DNA from: Maritalea myrionectae DSM 19524
GTDB lineage: Bacteria > Pseudomonadota > Alphaproteobacteria > Rhizobiales > Devosiaceae
Direction of reading: 5' to 3'
Length of the DNA: 64,000 nt
Assembly: GCF_000423365.1 (NCBI RefSeq)
Contig: NZ_AUHV01000002.1
Location: 915,270 to 979,269, forward strand
The notes beneath the pieces are model-generated. The model was not told where the DNA came from. It did not search any database and worked only from the letters and a program-made list of their open reading frames with translations. This document shows positions 23,543 to 32,971 of this stretch, piece by piece; positions within the stretch are counted from its first letter, which is position 1; each line of letters starts with the position of its first letter. The position numbers were made by a program, and so were the translations under genes.

Positions 23543-25927
23543 TCAACCGCTACGGCTCCAATCCAACAAATTGGCGATCAGGCGGTAGGCACCCGGCACC
23601 AGCTTATCAAGCTGGTGATGCAGGATCAGACTGGTGTGTATGTGGCGCCCCTTGCCAAACGCACCGACAAGCAAGCTGCCCTCAAGTGGCTTCTCGCCCG
23701 CATCATGCATAGACAAGAGCGGCTGATAGGCATCGTCCCAGGTTGAAGCAAAATAGAGCCCTCGCTCCTTGTGCCAATCTGCCCAGTCGTCAGCCCCTAT
23801 TGTGTTTGGCCCGTTCAGCACCTCGTGCTCGGGCGCCAAATAGGTCACGGCTGCATTTTCATCGGTCACACGCCACCGTAAGGAGGGTTTGCCAATTTCC
23901 AATGGCGCCAATGGGACCCGATCTTTATCCCAATTGTCCCATGGGCGATGATATAGGGTGAGCAAATTGCCGCCGCCATGCACCCATCTATGTAGTGTCT
24001 CGATATTGTTGAGCAATTCGGGGCGAGTGCGGAAAGCAAATACCCCCACAATGATGCTATCAAAATCATCAAACCGACCCGCTGCAATGGCATCGTCGTC
24101 GATGTTTGCCACCTCCACGCCAAATTGGTTTAGCCAGTAATCCACACGATCACTGCCGCCACCAATATAGCCAATACGTCCCCGTGGCAGCGTGGCATCC
24201 AAAACACGCACCGACAATCGCGCAGGCTCTGCCCGATTGAGTGGTCCCGTGTGCGGATAATGCATACGCCGGACAAAATAGGCATCTTCACCGCCCAGCG
24301 TCACGGGCAACTCATAAAGACCTGGCTCAATGTTTTCCTTCGCCGTCAACGCAATCCCTCGAGCCCCCACTTCGCATTCCAAAGAGTCGTCTCCAGCTAT
24401 CTGCAAATCGTCGGCGCTGCCGCCCGCACGCTCAATAGATTTGGTGGCCAAGCATTGTTTATTCAGCAAAATTGCTTTGGGCTCCAAGGCCACTTCATGT
24501 GCAGGCAAAATGTTTAGCCGTTGCAATGGATCAATTTGCATTTCTATTTTCACGCCTTCGATCGTCCACGCGAGCTGCAGATGGACATCTTCATTGGCGC
24601 GCACTGGCGACCAAATATCGGGCAATGGATCGCTTGGTAGCGCGTCCACGGGCACTCGGACCTCGAATTGATGTGGCGCTTCTTTTGTTACCTGCCATCC
24701 TGCTGGGCAAACGACCGTCGCTTCAATGTCAAATGGCGAATCCAACTCCACCTCAAATCGCACCGCATCGCCGGGACGCGCATAAATCTGATCTGACGAC
24801 AAACTGGCGCGCACTGGACAGGCAAAGTAAAGCGCACGCTGTAGTTGCATCTCTTTTGCATCGAGCCGATGGATGATTTCGGCCTTCGCGTGGCTTGGAC
24901 ATTGCGCCTTGGCTTCACGCACAGCTTCCAGCGCCGCCAGCAAAGATGTCATAACACGATTGGCATGCGGCCAATGCTCAAGCGCAGCGTCCATCGCACT
25001 TTGTGCGGTGAAAAGCAGCAAGCCGATTTCGGGCGCTTTGGCGTAATTTGCCAGCTGGTCTAAAGTCTGGGGCAGCCCCTCAAATATTGAGTGCTCATCA
25101 TGGGGTGCCTCGTCGGCCGCCCAGGCCAAATGCAGGGGCCATTTTTTCTCTTTGCCCGGCGCGACCCAGGTGCCCATGCCTTGCGTTTGGTGGTAAGCGC
25201 GAGACACTTGCCCCAATTGCGCATAATCCATACCGATCACAGGATCTTGGCCAGTCCCGTCAATCTCCACGGTTGCGGGCGGCGGCGGCAAGTCATCATC
25301 ATATGCATCTCCCGCACCAGACCATGCGGGCAGATAGAGTTTTTTGACATGCCACACAGGTAGATTTTGCTCAGGAAACGCCTCTGGATCAGCGGCCAAT
25401 ATCACCGCCTTATAGGCACTTTTTGTCATCGCCCGATGGTGCCCGTGCTGCCCCGGCACATCCAGAAATGTGACGGCGGCGATATCTGGACGCTCGGTAC
25501 GTAAAATCCAAACAAAACGCTCTAACGTGCGCGCTTCGCCCCACTTTTCTAGGGTTTCTTCGCCACTTTTGGAAAATCCAAAGTCTGCTAGCGGATCACC
25601 GGGATATTGGCACAGCCAATATTGGGTCATGTCCAAAATGTCTGCCGCACGTTCCATTTCACGCGTACGCACCACGCCAAGATCAACACCGGTTTCGGTG
25701 CCAATTGCATTCTGCCCGCCTTCCCCACGGGTAGAACAGGCGTGGGATAAATTGATCCCATCGCGATAATGCAAAGCCGCCAGCATGGTGGAGATTTCAT
25801 CATCAGGGTGTGCACCGGTATTCATAAAGGAGACACAGGATTTTAGCGGCAACAAAGCGCGCCAAAGCTGCACAGAACGTGGCTGCGCAAAGGCGTTTAA
25901 CAATCGATCTGCATCATGCTTGGGCAT
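23543..25927 (-). CDS. Large PIG-L family deacetylase with C-terminal amidotransferase-like domain
   Basis: The 794-residue protein begins with a PIG-L/LmbE zinc deacetylase domain (residues about 30-270). The metal motif is GAHPDDE (38-44) and the second histidine set is GQHGHHRAM (161-164). PIG-L enzymes remove N-acetyl groups from GlcNAc-type conjugates. A beta-rich middle region (about 380-570) follows. The end (about 590-790) resembles a class I glutamine amidotransferase/ThuA-like fold (IGYIGGGSDRV, FDSIIVGVFAFRTR, WVHGGGNLLTLYHR). No signal peptide is seen, so it should act in the cytoplasm. It follows the ROK gene by 16 bp as its operon partner. The substrate is unknown. Confidence 0.8.
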   Translation of the reverse strand: MPKHDADRLLNAFAQPRSVQLWRALLPLKSCVSFMNTGAHPDDEISTMLAALHYRDGINLSHACSTRGEGGQNAIGTETGVDLGVVRTREMERAADILDMTQYWLCQYPGDPLADFGFSKSGEETLEKWGEARTLERFVWILRTERPDIAAVTFLDVPGQHGHHRAMTKSAYKAVILAADPEAFPEQNLPVWHVKKLYLPAWSGAGDAYDDDLPPPPATVEIDGTGQDPVIGMDYAQLGQVSRAYHQTQGMGTWVAPGKEKKWPLHLAWAADEAPHDEHSIFEGLPQTLDQLANYAKAPEIGLLLFTAQSAMDAALEHWPHANRVMTSLLAALEAVREAKAQCPSHAKAEIIHRLDAKEMQLQRALYFACPVRASLSSDQIYARPGDAVRFEVELDSPFDIEATVVCPAGWQVTKEAPHQFEVRVPVDALPSDPLPDIWSPVRANEDVHLQLAWTIEGVKIEMQIDPLQRLNILPAHEVALEPKAILLNKQCLATKSIERAGGSADDLQIAGDDSLECEVGARGIALTAKENIEPGLYELPVTLGGEDAYFVRRMHYPHTGPLNRAEPARLSVRVLDATLPRGRIGYIGGGSDRVDYWLNQFGVEVANIDDDAIAAGRFDDFDSIIVGVFAFRTRPELLNNIETLHRWVHGGGNLLTLYHRPWDNWDKDRVPLAPLEIGKPSLRWRVTDENAAVTYLAPEHEVLNGPNTIGADDWADWHKERGLYFASTWDDAYQPLLSMHDAGEKPLEGSLLVGAFGKGRHIHTSLILHHQLDKLVPGAYRLIANLLDWSRSG

Positions 25928-25943
25928 AATTATTCCTTTGCGT

Positions 25944-27140
25944 TCAATATGTTCGTGTGTTTGGCGTTATGGTTTGGTGGATCACCATTGCGCCCGCACC
26001 CAATGCCGCCGTCAGTCGGCCGGAAAACCCACGCATGACCCGCGGGCAGGTGCGGTCTTCGCGATTGGAAACAGACCCATCGGGCAAATCGAGGCGTTCG
26101 ATAAGCGCGTTGATGACAGCGTCGGGCAACGCCCCACCTAAAATCACGCTTTGGGGGTCAAAAATGTTCTCTAGCGTGCCAATGACGTGGGCTAGATGTT
26201 GAGCGGCCTGGTCAAGCCAATCGCGAAAATGTGGATTATCCTGCGCCACCAATTGAGCAAAATCATCGCCGGAATTTGCGTCGATTCCAAATTGTGCCAA
26301 ATGTTGCCGAGCCGCATAGCGGCTGGCATAGGTTTCAAGACACCCTTTGTTGCCGCACGGGCAATCACGACCGCCAATTTGCGTGACGATGTGGCCGATT
26401 TCACCCGCATTTCCAAACGCACCGCGCATCACATGCCCCTGAGAAATCACCCCAAGGCCAATACCCGTACCGAAATACACATAGCAAAAATCGTCCATGT
26501 CACTGGCGACCCCTGCCACCCGCTCTGAAACAGCGGCGGCTGTCGCGTCATTTTCGATCAGAACGGGATGTCCTATTTCGGCTTCAAATGCCGCCTGAGG
26601 ATCAACATCTTCCCACCCTGGCAGCACAGCTTCACCGGCACTGGAGATGGCTGTTTCGCCAAACGGACCGGGCATCACCACACCCACACCCAACAGGCTT
26701 TTCGGACTAAAGGCAGTGGCGGCTATTGCTGCCCGCACCTGATCGCCCACCGCTTTGATCGCCGGCTCCGGGTGAGCATCCTCCAGCATCACACGTTCAA
26801 AATAAATCTGCTTGCCCGACAAGTTCAACGCGGCAACAATAATCACATCCGGTCGCAACTCGACGCCGATCGCAAAGGCCCCCTCGGGATTGAACCTATA
26901 TTGCAAAGCAGGCTTGCCGCGCACCCCAGTTTTGTGGCCGTCGGGCATGAGCAATTTTTGACGCTCAAGTTCAGCTGTAATGTTAGAAACCGCCTGAATA
27001 CTGAGCCCGCAACTACGCGCAATTTCGGCCCGCCCGGCAGGTTCATTCGCCCGCACATAATCAAGCACCACTTTTTGATTGTGGTCGCGATTGCGCAGCG
27101 CGTTGCCGCCAATAATGCCTGTTGTGCTCTTTGTTGTCAT
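25944..27140 (-). CDS. ROK-family transcriptional regulator (NagC/XylR-like)
   Basis: The 398-residue protein has an N-terminal winged helix (residues about 20-80, GRAEIARSCGLSIQAVSNITAE) and a sugar-kinase-like ROK domain. The zinc motif CPCGNKGCLE and the preceding GEIGH are intact, as are the ENDATAAA and YFGTGIGLG segments, so sugar binding is likely. It is divergent from a sugar ABC operon and in operon with the PIG-L deacetylase. Both may be regulated from the intervening palindrome. Many NagC relatives sense phosphorylated amino sugars, which would fit an N-acetylated substrate; that link is inference. Confidence 0.9.
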   Translation of the reverse strand: MTTKSTTGIIGGNALRNRDHNQKVVLDYVRANEPAGRAEIARSCGLSIQAVSNITAELERQKLLMPDGHKTGVRGKPALQYRFNPEGAFAIGVELRPDVIIVAALNLSGKQIYFERVMLEDAHPEPAIKAVGDQVRAAIAATAFSPKSLLGVGVVMPGPFGETAISSAGEAVLPGWEDVDPQAAFEAEIGHPVLIENDATAAAVSERVAGVASDMDDFCYVYFGTGIGLGVISQGHVMRGAFGNAGEIGHIVTQIGGRDCPCGNKGCLETYASRYAARQHLAQFGIDANSGDDFAQLVAQDNPHFRDWLDQAAQHLAHVIGTLENIFDPQSVILGGALPDAVINALIERLDLPDGSVSNREDRTCPRVMRGFSGRLTAALGAGAMVIHQTITPNTRTY

Positions 27141-27152
27141 AAATGAAATTTA

Positions 27153-27175
27153 TTTACTCAATTAACTTGAGTTAA
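27153..27175. promoter_or_regulatory. Overlapping palindromes upstream of the ROK gene
   Basis: ACTCAA-TTAAC-TTGAGT (27156-27172) and TTAACT-TG-AGTTAA (27162-27175) overlap and are each perfect inverted repeats. They lie 13-35 bp before the ROK start and about 150 bp before the ABC binding-protein gene. AT-rich symmetric DNA at this place suits a ROK/NagC-type operator. Confidence 0.6.
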
Positions 27176-27323
27176 GTATTGATTTGTTTTCTCAAATGGT
27201 CAACACTTACCGGCAGGCTCGAGCAAAAAAACATCAAATGTAGGGCATATCCCTCCATTAAGATGTTGAAAAACAAAAATAATATTCAGCCTTGAGCACA
27301 ACCTATAGTGGAGGGATCCAAAA

Positions 27324-28583
27324 ATGAAATCATGGAAGAACAAGCTACTGGGCTTTGCCTCAGGTGCAATTTTCGCCCTCAGCGCCGGGTCATCCTGGGC
27401 TGTGGAAATCGAATATTGGCAATATTTTTTCGAAGCCCGCGTCAATGCCATTGATGCGCTGATCGAAAAATTTGAGGCTGAAAACCCAGACATCACCGTC
27501 AAGCACAACACATTCCCTTATGCGGATTACCGCACCAAAGTGGCGGCAGCGATTCCCGCAGGCGAAGGCCCGGACGTTGTGCAGCTATTTTATGGGTGGT
27601 TGAATGATTATGTGGACGCTGAGCTGATTACGCCGCTGCCCACCGATATGTTCCCCCCGGAAAAAATCGAAGCCGAATTTTTCCCCATGGTGCAAGCCAT
27701 GAAGCGTGATGGTCAATATATGGCGCTGCCCACTGCGGTGCGCTCATTGGCTCTTTTCTACAATGAACGCTTGTTTGAAGAGGCTGGCATCGAAAACCCG
27801 CCAGCAACGCTGGATGAGTTGGTCGAATCTGCCAAAAAACTCACCAAAAAAGACGGCTCCGGCAACATCACGCAGGTGGGCATCACCACAGGCATGAATG
27901 CTCAGGATCACCATTGGTGGCGCGAGGTGTTGACCCGTCAGTTTGGTGGCGAGCCCTACACCGACAATTATCAGAATGTGAATTATGATGATGACGGCAG
28001 CGGCGCTGCGGCCATGAAGTGGTATACCGACCTGCAGAACGTGCACGAGGTGACCCAAGCAGGCTTTATGGACGAGCCGCAAGCGGCCTTTAAAGCAGGG
28101 CGCGCAGGCATGCACATTGATGGTTCATTCCGCATTGGGGCACTTGAAAAGACCCGCGGATTGAAGTGGGGCGTGGCTGAACTGCCCGCTGGCCCTGATG
28201 GCACCAAGTCCAACTATTCAAGCTATTGGGTGAATGCCGTCACCTCTAAGGCACAAGGCGAAAAAGCCGAAGCTGCGCAGAAGTTCCTGGCCTTTATCAC
28301 ATCAGACGAAGCAATGCAGATTTGGCTGGACACAGTTGGCGAGCTGCCTGCGAAACCTTCGGCCGCATTGACAGATGAAAACAAAGCCAATCCTGTGTTT
28401 GGTCCTTTCATCGAAGGCTTGGGTTATGCAAAAACCACCATTTTTGCCAATGAGTCAGCTCAACGTCAGGTCTTGATGGATGCAACACAACGCATCTTCC
28501 TTGAAGGACAAACCGCTGAGCAAGCCATTGCGATTGCGGCAGAAGAAGAGCAAAAAATTCTCGACGAATATTACGGCGAATAA
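27324..28583 (+). CDS. Family 1 extracellular sugar-binding protein
   Basis: This is a periplasmic solute-binding protein of the maltose/UgpB type, 419 residues. A signal peptide (MKSWKNKLLGFASGAIFALS to about SSWAVE) precedes the family 1 domain, with EIEYWQYFFEARVNAIDALI and AQGEKAEAAQKFLAFITSDE as typical segments. The start is supported by GGAGGG upstream. It is the first gene of a six-gene operon with two permeases, a lyase, an ATPase and a kinase, and a hairpin after the stop may raise its expression over the permeases. The ligand is probably a di- or oligosaccharide or a glycoconjugate. Confidence 0.92.
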   Translation: MKSWKNKLLGFASGAIFALSAGSSWAVEIEYWQYFFEARVNAIDALIEKFEAENPDITVKHNTFPYADYRTKVAAAIPAGEGPDVVQLFYGWLNDYVDAELITPLPTDMFPPEKIEAEFFPMVQAMKRDGQYMALPTAVRSLALFYNERLFEEAGIENPPATLDELVESAKKLTKKDGSGNITQVGITTGMNAQDHHWWREVLTRQFGGEPYTDNYQNVNYDDDGSGAAAMKWYTDLQNVHEVTQAGFMDEPQAAFKAGRAGMHIDGSFRIGALEKTRGLKWGVAELPAGPDGTKSNYSSYWVNAVTSKAQGEKAEAAQKFLAFITSDEAMQIWLDTVGELPAKPSAALTDENKANPVFGPFIEGLGYAKTTIFANESAQRQVLMDATQRIFLEGQTAEQAIAIAAEEEQKILDEYYGE

Positions 28584-28593
28584 TCGAGTTAGA

Positions 28594-28614
28594 GGGGCGG
28601 CGGCGCGTCGCCCC
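28594..28614 (+). terminator. Intercistronic hairpin after the binding-protein gene
   Basis: GGGGCG (28594-28599) pairs with CGCCCC (28609-28614) over a GC-rich loop, followed by TTTATATT. It lies between the binding-protein gene and the first permease. Such elements commonly keep binding-protein transcript levels above the rest of the operon. Confidence 0.55.
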
Positions 28615-28637
28615 TTTATATTCTGAGGGGAACAGAT

Positions 28638-29531
28638 ATGAGCTTTTACGCCAATTTGACCATCAAACAAAAACAGGTGGTTTGGGCATGGACGTTTCTG
28701 TCGCTGCCAATTCTTTTTTATTGTGTCATACGCTTCTACCCAACCTTGAATGCCATCACCTTATCGTTTCAAGAATGGAACCTGTTGGGCGATCGCACGT
28801 GGGCTGGTGTCGACAATTATGCCAAATTGTTCGCGGACCCTGTTTTTTGGAAAGTGTTTAAAAACACCTTTATCTATTTGCTTTTGGGCACACCGGTCAG
28901 CTTGGTCCTGTCATTCCTTGTCGCTTATCATCTGGACAAAGTGCGCTTTATGCACGGCACCATCAGAGCGCTCTACTTTCTTCCCTTTATGACATCAGCA
29001 GTTGCCATGGCATGGCTTTGGCGCTGGTTTTATCAGCCCGTGCCGATTGGCCTCTTCAACAATGCGTTGGCCAGTGTCGGCATTCCGCAGTTTCCCTTCC
29101 TGTCCTCAACCACCTGGGCGCTTCCCTCAATTTTGGCACCGGCGGTTTGGGCAGGTTTGGGTTTTCAAATCATCATCTTTATGGCCGGGCTGCGCGCCAT
29201 TCCGCAAACTTATTATGAAGCGGCCCGCATTGATGGTGTTGGTCCTTGGACCATTTTATGGCGCATTACCCTGCCGCTGCTCAAGCCGACCATAGTCTTC
29301 CTGGTCGTGCTGTCATCGATTGGGTTTTTGCGGATTTTCGACCAGGTCTTCAACATGACCTCAAACAATCCGGGCGGTCCTTTGAACTCCACCAAACCGT
29401 TGGTTTTGATGATTTATGAAACCGCCTTTGACTCATTTGACATGGGGTATGCCGCTGCCCAAACCGTAGTGCTTTTTGTCATTCTTTTGGCGGTGAGCCT
29501 GGCGCAGCTTTATATCATGAGGGACAAGTAA
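28638..29531 (+). CDS. Sugar ABC transporter permease (MalF/UgpA type)
   Basis: The 297-residue inner-membrane protein has six predicted helices. The cytoplasmic EAA loop reads YYEAARIDGVGPWTILWRIT, which contacts the ATPase. A ribosome binding site (GAGGGGAAC) precedes the start. It pairs with the following permease, which begins 2 bp after this stop. The hydrophobic C terminus ends in a short basic tail (YIMRDK), typical of the family. Confidence 0.92.
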   Translation: MSFYANLTIKQKQVVWAWTFLSLPILFYCVIRFYPTLNAITLSFQEWNLLGDRTWAGVDNYAKLFADPVFWKVFKNTFIYLLLGTPVSLVLSFLVAYHLDKVRFMHGTIRALYFLPFMTSAVAMAWLWRWFYQPVPIGLFNNALASVGIPQFPFLSSTTWALPSILAPAVWAGLGFQIIIFMAGLRAIPQTYYEAARIDGVGPWTILWRITLPLLKPTIVFLVVLSSIGFLRIFDQVFNMTSNNPGGPLNSTKPLVLMIYETAFDSFDMGYAAAQTVVLFVILLAVSLAQLYIMRDK

Positions 29532-29532
29532 G

Positions 29533-30417
29533 ATGGCCAACACAGCAGAAATTAAAGTCACGGCTGACGCCCTTGATAAAGCCGCGCCAAAGCGCCATGC
29601 CCGCAAACAGGACCCCGCCGCAATTTTGCGTTGGATCTTGCTGATGGGTGGCGGCATCCTGATGGTGTTGCCGATTGTTTACATGCTCTCCACCTCGCTC
29701 AAATGGCCGCATGAAATTTACAATCTATCCATCTTTCCGGATGAACCCACCCTCGATAACTACGCGTATGTGCTTGAAGATGGCCGCTTTTATATGTGGT
29801 TCGTCAACTCGCTTATTATCGCGGTGATCACCACGGTCTCCGCCGTGCTGTTCGACGCGCTTGTGGGATACACCTTGTGCAAGTTTGAGTTCCGTGGCCG
29901 CCTGATCGTGTTCGTTGCCATCTTGTCAACGCTGATGATCCCAACCGAGATGCTGGTGATCCCCTGGTATTTGATGGCCAAAAACTTTGGCTGGCTCGAC
30001 ACCTATTGGGGCATCATGTTCCCCGGCATTATGACGGCGTTCGGCACGTTCTTGATGAAGCAATTCTTTGAATCTGTGCCCAACGACTTCTTGGAGGCCG
30101 CGCGTATCGACGGGCTGAATGAATTTCAAATCTGGTGGCGTGTCGCCATGCCGATGGTGAAGCCCGCGCTTGCCGCGCTTGCAATCTTCATCTTCCTCGG
30201 CAACTGGACAGCCTTTATCTGGCCGCTCATCGTCACCAACTCGCCCGAGCTTTATACATTGCCGGTTGGCCTCACGACGTTCAGTGTGGAGCAGTCCGTG
30301 CAATGGGAGTTGATTATGACAGGCGCCGCTTTGGCCACGATCCCAACTCTGATTGTGTTTTTGGTGTTCCAGCGCTTCATTATTCGCGGCGTGGTAATGG
30401 CAGGGTTGAAAGGATGA
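29533..30417 (+). CDS. Sugar ABC transporter permease (MalG/UgpE type)
   Basis: The 294-residue inner-membrane protein is the second half of the heteromeric permease. Its N terminus is cytoplasmic and basic, followed by six helices. The EAA loop reads FLEAARIDGLNEFQIWWRVA, and WTAFIWPLIV is a typical MalG-family segment. The stop overlaps the start of the lyase gene (ATGA), so the lyase is translationally coupled to transport. Confidence 0.92.
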   Translation: MANTAEIKVTADALDKAAPKRHARKQDPAAILRWILLMGGGILMVLPIVYMLSTSLKWPHEIYNLSIFPDEPTLDNYAYVLEDGRFYMWFVNSLIIAVITTVSAVLFDALVGYTLCKFEFRGRLIVFVAILSTLMIPTEMLVIPWYLMAKNFGWLDTYWGIMFPGIMTAFGTFLMKQFFESVPNDFLEAARIDGLNEFQIWWRVAMPMVKPALAALAIFIFLGNWTAFIWPLIVTNSPELYTLPVGLTTFSVEQSVQWELIMTGAALATIPTLIVFLVFQRFIIRGVVMAGLKG

Positions 30418-31910
30418 CCGATAACTCAACCTTTCCACATCCTGTTTATAAAGACACGGTTTTGGCCCCTCTATTTGAGGGGGCCAAGGCCCATCATGTG
30501 GACGCGTTCCGCATGATCAACCAAGCGCATCTTGTGATGTTGGTGGAAGAAGGCATTTTGCCCACTAAAACAGGGCATGAACTGGCCAAGGCATTGCGAT
30601 CGATTGATGAAGAAGTCGACGTTAGCGCCCTCACCTACACGGGTGAGGTTGAAGACTATTTCTTTCTTGTGGAAGCAGAGCTTAAAAAGCGCCTTGGGCC
30701 AGATATCGCTGGCGCGTTGCACACCGCGCGCAGCCGCAACGACATGGACCATACGGTTTTCAAATTGGGGCTGCAAAAGCGCGCGGATCATTTGATCCAA
30801 TCGCTGCATAATTTGGTCAACGCCATGCATGAAACGGCGGCACGTGAAAAAGAAACATTGATCGTGGCCTATACTCATGGCCAGCCAGCCCAGCCCAGCA
30901 CGTTTGGCCATTATTTATTGGCCGCTTCGGAGGTTTTGTTGCGCGATCTCGACCGCTTGATGTTGGCGCGTGATCAAATCGAAAAATGTCCGATGGGCGC
31001 CGCCGCGATCACAACATCGGGCTTTCCAGTCAGCCGCCAGCATGTGGCGGAATTGCTTGGATTTGAAGAACCGCTAGAAAACTCATATGGCTGCATCGCT
31101 AGCGTGGACTATATCACCGGGTTATATAGCGCCATCAAACTTGTTTTCGTGCATCTCGGCCGGGTCATCCAGGATTTCCAATTTTGGAGTGCCTTTGAAG
31201 TTGGCCAGCTCTATGTACCGAATGCGTTGGTGCAAATCAGTTCGATCATGCCACAAAAGCGCAACCCAGTGCCCATCGAGCATATGCGCCATTTGTGCTC
31301 TGTGACGGCCGGGCGTTGCGACATGATGGTCAACACCATGCACAATACACCTTTCACCGACATGAATGACAGCGAAGGCGAAGTGCAACAAGCTGGCTAT
31401 TCCACTTTTGAAAGTGGCGGTCGGGCCATTGATCTGTTGGCAGCTTTTATCCCGGCCCTATCCATCAATGACGACCGGGTGGCCAAAACCGCCGACGCGG
31501 CCTGCATCACGATCACAGAGCTGGCAGACACATTGGTGCGCGAGGAAAGCATATCCTTCCGCCAAGCGCACGAAGTCGCGGCGGCGACAGCCAAAAAGGT
31601 GATTGCTGAAGGTAAATCGTTGGGCGACGCCCATACGGATTTTATGACAGCTTTTGTCGAGATGACCGGACGCGAGTCCCATTTGGATGAGGCCGCTTAT
31701 CGACGCGCTGTTTCAGCTCGGCATTTTGTGAATGTGCGCAAGCGTTTCGGCGGCCCAGCCCCGGTGGCAATTGAGGCGTCGCTTGAGCGACAAATAACGC
31801 ATTTTGGACATCTCAAAGCCCACTTCGAGCAAATTCAAACAAGAAAAAAAACAGCGAACCAAATGCGTGAAAAGGCATTTGACGCCCTACTCAACAATCG
31901 GGGGGAATGA
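30414..31910 (+). CDS. Argininosuccinate lyase-like enzyme in a sugar transport operon
   Basis: The 498-residue protein belongs to the argininosuccinase/fumarase superfamily. TARSRNDMDHTV and THGQPAQPSTFGHYLLA are present, and the signature loop SSIMPQKRNPVPIEHMR carries the catalytic serine. True ArgH would cleave argininosuccinate to arginine and fumarate. Here it sits between a permease and the importer ATPase, with four-base overlaps at both ends and no arginine genes nearby. It probably cleaves an imported or derived adduct that releases fumarate, like EDDS lyase, a known ArgH relative. The start at 30414 is chosen because the longer frame runs through the permease gene. Confidence 0.8.
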   Translation: MTDNSTFPHPVYKDTVLAPLFEGAKAHHVDAFRMINQAHLVMLVEEGILPTKTGHELAKALRSIDEEVDVSALTYTGEVEDYFFLVEAELKKRLGPDIAGALHTARSRNDMDHTVFKLGLQKRADHLIQSLHNLVNAMHETAAREKETLIVAYTHGQPAQPSTFGHYLLAASEVLLRDLDRLMLARDQIEKCPMGAAAITTSGFPVSRQHVAELLGFEEPLENSYGCIASVDYITGLYSAIKLVFVHLGRVIQDFQFWSAFEVGQLYVPNALVQISSIMPQKRNPVPIEHMRHLCSVTAGRCDMMVNTMHNTPFTDMNDSEGEVQQAGYSTFESGGRAIDLLAAFIPALSINDDRVAKTADAACITITELADTLVREESISFRQAHEVAAATAKKVIAEGKSLGDAHTDFMTAFVEMTGRESHLDEAAYRRAVSARHFVNVRKRFGGPAPVAIEASLERQITHFGHLKAHFEQIQTRKKTANQMREKAFDALLNNRGE

Positions 31911-32971
31911 TTGTGGCAACGGTAAAATTAAGCGATCTAACAAAAGCCTATGGCAAAACCGAAGTGCTACATGGCATCAATTTAGATGTAGAGGACGGCG
32001 AGTTCGTTGTGTTGGTCGGGCCCTCTGGTTGCGGCAAATCGACAACATTGCGCATGCTTGCGGGCCTAGAAGAGATCACCTCTGGCGAGGTCAGTATTGG
32101 CGACCGCGTTGTCAATAATCTGGAGCCGAAAGAGCGTAACATCGCGATGGTGTTTCAAAACTATGCGATTTACCCGCATATGAGTGTGCGCAAAAATATC
32201 GGCTTCGGGCTGCACACATCAAAAATGAGCAAGCCTGAAAAGGAAAAGCGCATTGATGAAGTTGCCGCCATTTTGAGCATGACAGACTTGCTGGAGCGCA
32301 AACCTTCGCAGCTGTCTGGTGGCCAGCGTCAGCGTGTTGCTATTGGCCGCGCCATGGTGCGGAACCCAGCTGTTTTCCTCTTTGACGAACCTCTTTCCAA
32401 TTTGGACGCGCAATTGCGCACGCAAATGCGGTTGGAAATCAAAAAACTGCACCAGCGTGTTGGCACCACGATCATTTTTGTGACCCACGACCAGGTGGAA
32501 GCCATGACGTTGGCAGACCGCATCGTCATTATGAAGGATGGTCATATTCAGCAGGTCGGCACACCCTCTGAAGTGTTTCAAAAGCCTAAAAACATGTTTG
32601 TGGCCCAGTTTATCGGCGCCCCTTCCATGAATATGCTCACCGCTACTGTGGCGGGCAACAAAGCAAAACTGGATGCTGGCCCCACGATTGAACTGCCCAA
32701 GGCGCCAGGGGTTAAAGATGTCACTATTGGCATTCGCCCAAGTGAATTGACCACCGCCAAGGATGGCCAAACACCAACAATGGAAGGCATCGTTTCACTC
32801 GTCGAGCCCCTGGGCACCGAGACGTTGCTTTATCTCGATGTTGGCGGCATTGAAGTGATTGCGTCTGCCCCTGGCCGTGTTCACCCCCAGCCTGGCGACA
32901 AGATCAAGCTTTATGCTGATCCCGAAGAAATTCACGTATTCGATAGCGCCACGCAGGAGACCATTGCGTGA
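31907..32971 (+). CDS. Sugar ABC transporter ATP-binding protein (UgpC/MalK type)
   Basis: The 354-residue protein has the ABC ATPase domain: Walker A GPSGCGKST, signature LSGGQRQRVAIGRA and Walker B VFLFDEPLSNLD. The C-terminal TOBE/OB-fold region begins near IGAPSMNML, as in MalK. The ATG overlaps the lyase stop; a GTG six bases later is an alternative. It energises the two permeases of the same operon. Proteins of this type can interact with regulators, but nothing in the sequence shows that here. Confidence 0.93.
   Translation: MIVATVKLSDLTKAYGKTEVLHGINLDVEDGEFVVLVGPSGCGKSTTLRMLAGLEEITSGEVSIGDRVVNNLEPKERNIAMVFQNYAIYPHMSVRKNIGFGLHTSKMSKPEKEKRIDEVAAILSMTDLLERKPSQLSGGQRQRVAIGRAMVRNPAVFLFDEPLSNLDAQLRTQMRLEIKKLHQRVGTTIIFVTHDQVEAMTLADRIVIMKDGHIQQVGTPSEVFQKPKNMFVAQFIGAPSMNMLTATVAGNKAKLDAGPTIELPKAPGVKDVTIGIRPSELTTAKDGQTPTMEGIVSLVEPLGTETLLYLDVGGIEVIASAPGRVHPQPGDKIKLYADPEEIHVFDSATQETIA

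Noticed and set aside
30135-30413. Upstream extension of the ArgH-like gene
   Set aside because: It is an out-of-frame run through the second permease gene; the ATG at 30414, overlapping the permease stop, is the natural start.
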